From contig JACSVZ010000006.1 of NCBI GenBank assembly GCA_014706295.1, positions 30,975,629 to 31,039,628 on the forward strand: a stretch of DNA of 64,000 nt, in the 5' to 3' direction. Source of the stretch: Lycocorax pyrrhopterus obiensis (lineage: Eukaryota; Chordata; Aves; Passeriformes; Paradisaeidae). The position numbers and the translations under genes are program-made. Positions within the stretch are counted from its first letter, which is position 1, and each line of letters starts with the position of its first letter. Below, piece by piece: positions 62,795 through 64,000 of the stretch. The notes under the pieces are model-generated. The model ran no database searches and had not been told where the DNA came from. It saw only the letters and a program-made list of their open reading frames with translations.

Positions 62795-62885
62795 TATATA
62801 TATATATATATATATATATGTGTATATATATATATGTGTATATATATATATGTGCATATATATATGTACATATATAGATATATAT
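62795..62885. repeat. TA-rich microsatellite with TGTG interruptions
   Basis: About 90 bases of alternating TA, interrupted by regularly placed TGTG, TGTGC and TGTAC steps. Each interruption follows a TA block of about 12-16 bases, giving a higher-order period. Such a tract is prone to slippage and cruciform formation. The 102-codon frame across it (62685-62993) is an artefact, translating to alternating Ile/Tyr. Confidence 0.95.
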
Positions 62886-64000
62886 TTCCAGATATGTCAA
62901 TCTAGCGAGGAACAGAGGTGCCCTTTGGTTTCTTTATCTCAAATCCGGCAGTGTACAGTAAAATCTTCAGAAGAGGGTTTTGGTCTATCTTGATTTGTAA
63001 ACAGGGTACCCACGCAGTGCTGCTGTTATAAAACTGTAGTATCTGCTTTCAGTGGAACTGTGAAGTGAAAAACTTACCAGCACGCTGCTTCTAGCACCGG
63101 CCTCTGCTCACAGACTGGGTACATGTGCTAATAAGCCTTTTTCATGCAGGTTGCAAATGTGGAATGTCTACAGTTTTTAATATTATCTTTTAAAAATGTT
63201 CCATTTTGTGGGCTCATGAGCACAGTGCAAGCATCTTAGCTTTTGAATTGCTTAGCTATTCTTCTAATTCAGCTGTGGGATACAACAGCTAATTGCCCCT
63301 ATTTCTCTGCTTCTGGCCAAGGTTAAGTTGCTTATCAGTGCTCTGTTTTCATGTCTTTCAGTTCAGAGTTTTTGCTGGGATAATAAAACTCTTTTTTTGG
63401 AAGAATAAACAAGACTGCTTAATTTATTTTGAATGTTTGCACAAGAAAAAGAATTATCTTACTTTACCGTAAAAATGCAGAATTGTTATTTCCTTTTATA
63501 AGCTTCTCTTATTTATGCTTGTGTTTGTAGAATTCTCCCCTACTTCAGTATATTGCAAAGTTTTCTTAAAAATACTTTCTTTTTAAACCTTTATTCATTA
63601 GAATGCCACTGATCAATAGCATTTAATTTAAGAAACTGGCTTGAAGATTTTTCAGAAATGAGGGTTGTTTAGAAAATGTCTTAAAAAATAATTCTTGTTG
63701 TTGCTAGCTGCATAATTTAGATCAGAAACTAGATCTGGATTGTGTTCATAAATGAGGATTTTTCAGTTTAAATATTGTTCTTTTCTTGTGTGTATTTGGG
63801 CTCCTACAAGAACAGGAAACTGTTTTTTTACTTTATAAGCATATCAAAACCCTGAAAAACCAGACTATATCAACATAGCAAAAGGAAGAGGGTCAAAAAA
63901 AAGCATCTCATGTACCTGAGTTTACTGGCCTGTTGCACTGAAGTTGAAGATGGAAATTGCATGTTATGAAAATACTTTAGGTTGCTAAAGCTGTACTAAC
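62886..64000. other. Noncoding DNA, nothing recognised
   Basis: No gene or known repeat is visible. The interval 63180-63400 is less AT-biased and holds motifs such as GCTAATTGCCCC and CCAAGGTTAAG that would fit a regulatory element, but nothing in the sequence alone confirms it. Confidence 0.5.

Noticed and set aside
62685..62993. 102-codon frame with alternating Ile/Tyr
   Set aside because: It is a translation of the TA microsatellite.
1..64000. CRISPR arrays, bacterial operons, rRNA genes, telomeric repeats
   Set aside because: No evenly spaced direct repeats with spacers, no TTAGGG runs, and no rRNA-like or prokaryotic gene organisation were seen.

Overview
This looks like nuclear DNA from a bird, lying in a gene-poor stretch: either a gene desert or the inside of a very long intron. 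The main evidence is repeats that I recognise from memory, since no search could be run. They are an avian ERVL-type LTR promoter (U3) fragment at about 20007-20288, a CR1 LINE 3' end at about 8485-8545, and several badly decayed amniote-wide repeats. Interspersed repeats are sparse, there is no mammalian-style SINE load, and the sequence is AT-rich by eye. A passerine or other neoavian bird is possible, but I cannot fix the species. No bacterial operons, CRISPR arrays, rRNA genes or tRNA genes are visible.

Coding content: I found no gene I can name. Open frames are short (the longest about 147 codons), lie on both strands, and lack recognisable domains. The one segment with a convincing exon shape is 10017-10094, a 78-base interval with a strong pyrimidine tract and AG acceptor, a GT donor and an open phase 1-1 frame. 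Its peptide is not one I recognise.

Layout. 1-8.4 kb: AT-rich noncoding DNA with a possible compact LTR core near 3.8 kb and ancient repeat scraps near 4.6 and 7.25 kb. 8.4-13.5 kb: a TG/CA-rich tract, the CR1 end, the exon candidate and a possible second CR1 scrap. 13.5-20.3 kb: three GC-richer islands of unknown origin and the ERVL LTR fragment. 24.15-24.36 kb: a near-perfect 103-bp tandem duplication. 25-28.5 kb: old repeats, including MIR-like SINE relics, and a perfect 20-bp inverted repeat. 31.1-31.65 kb: a diverged probable ERVL LTR. 31.6-48.2 kb: the emptiest part, with a few segments that could be regulatory. 48181-49441: the clearest element in the window, a complete 1251-bp solo LTR with matching 5-bp target-site duplications and the only GC- and CpG-rich stretch. 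49.4-64 kb: more AT-rich noncoding DNA with two ancient repeat scraps, a CTT tract, a further ancient repeat at 62.2 kb and a long TA-rich microsatellite at 62.8 kb.

How the parts work together: there is no pathway or gene cluster to describe. The elements with regulatory potential are the solo LTR (which carries its own promoter-like and polyadenylation signals), the LTR fragment with an intact TATA box, and unverified enhancer-like segments. I found no convincing undescribed biological system; the findings are candidates ranked by how directly the sequence supports them.
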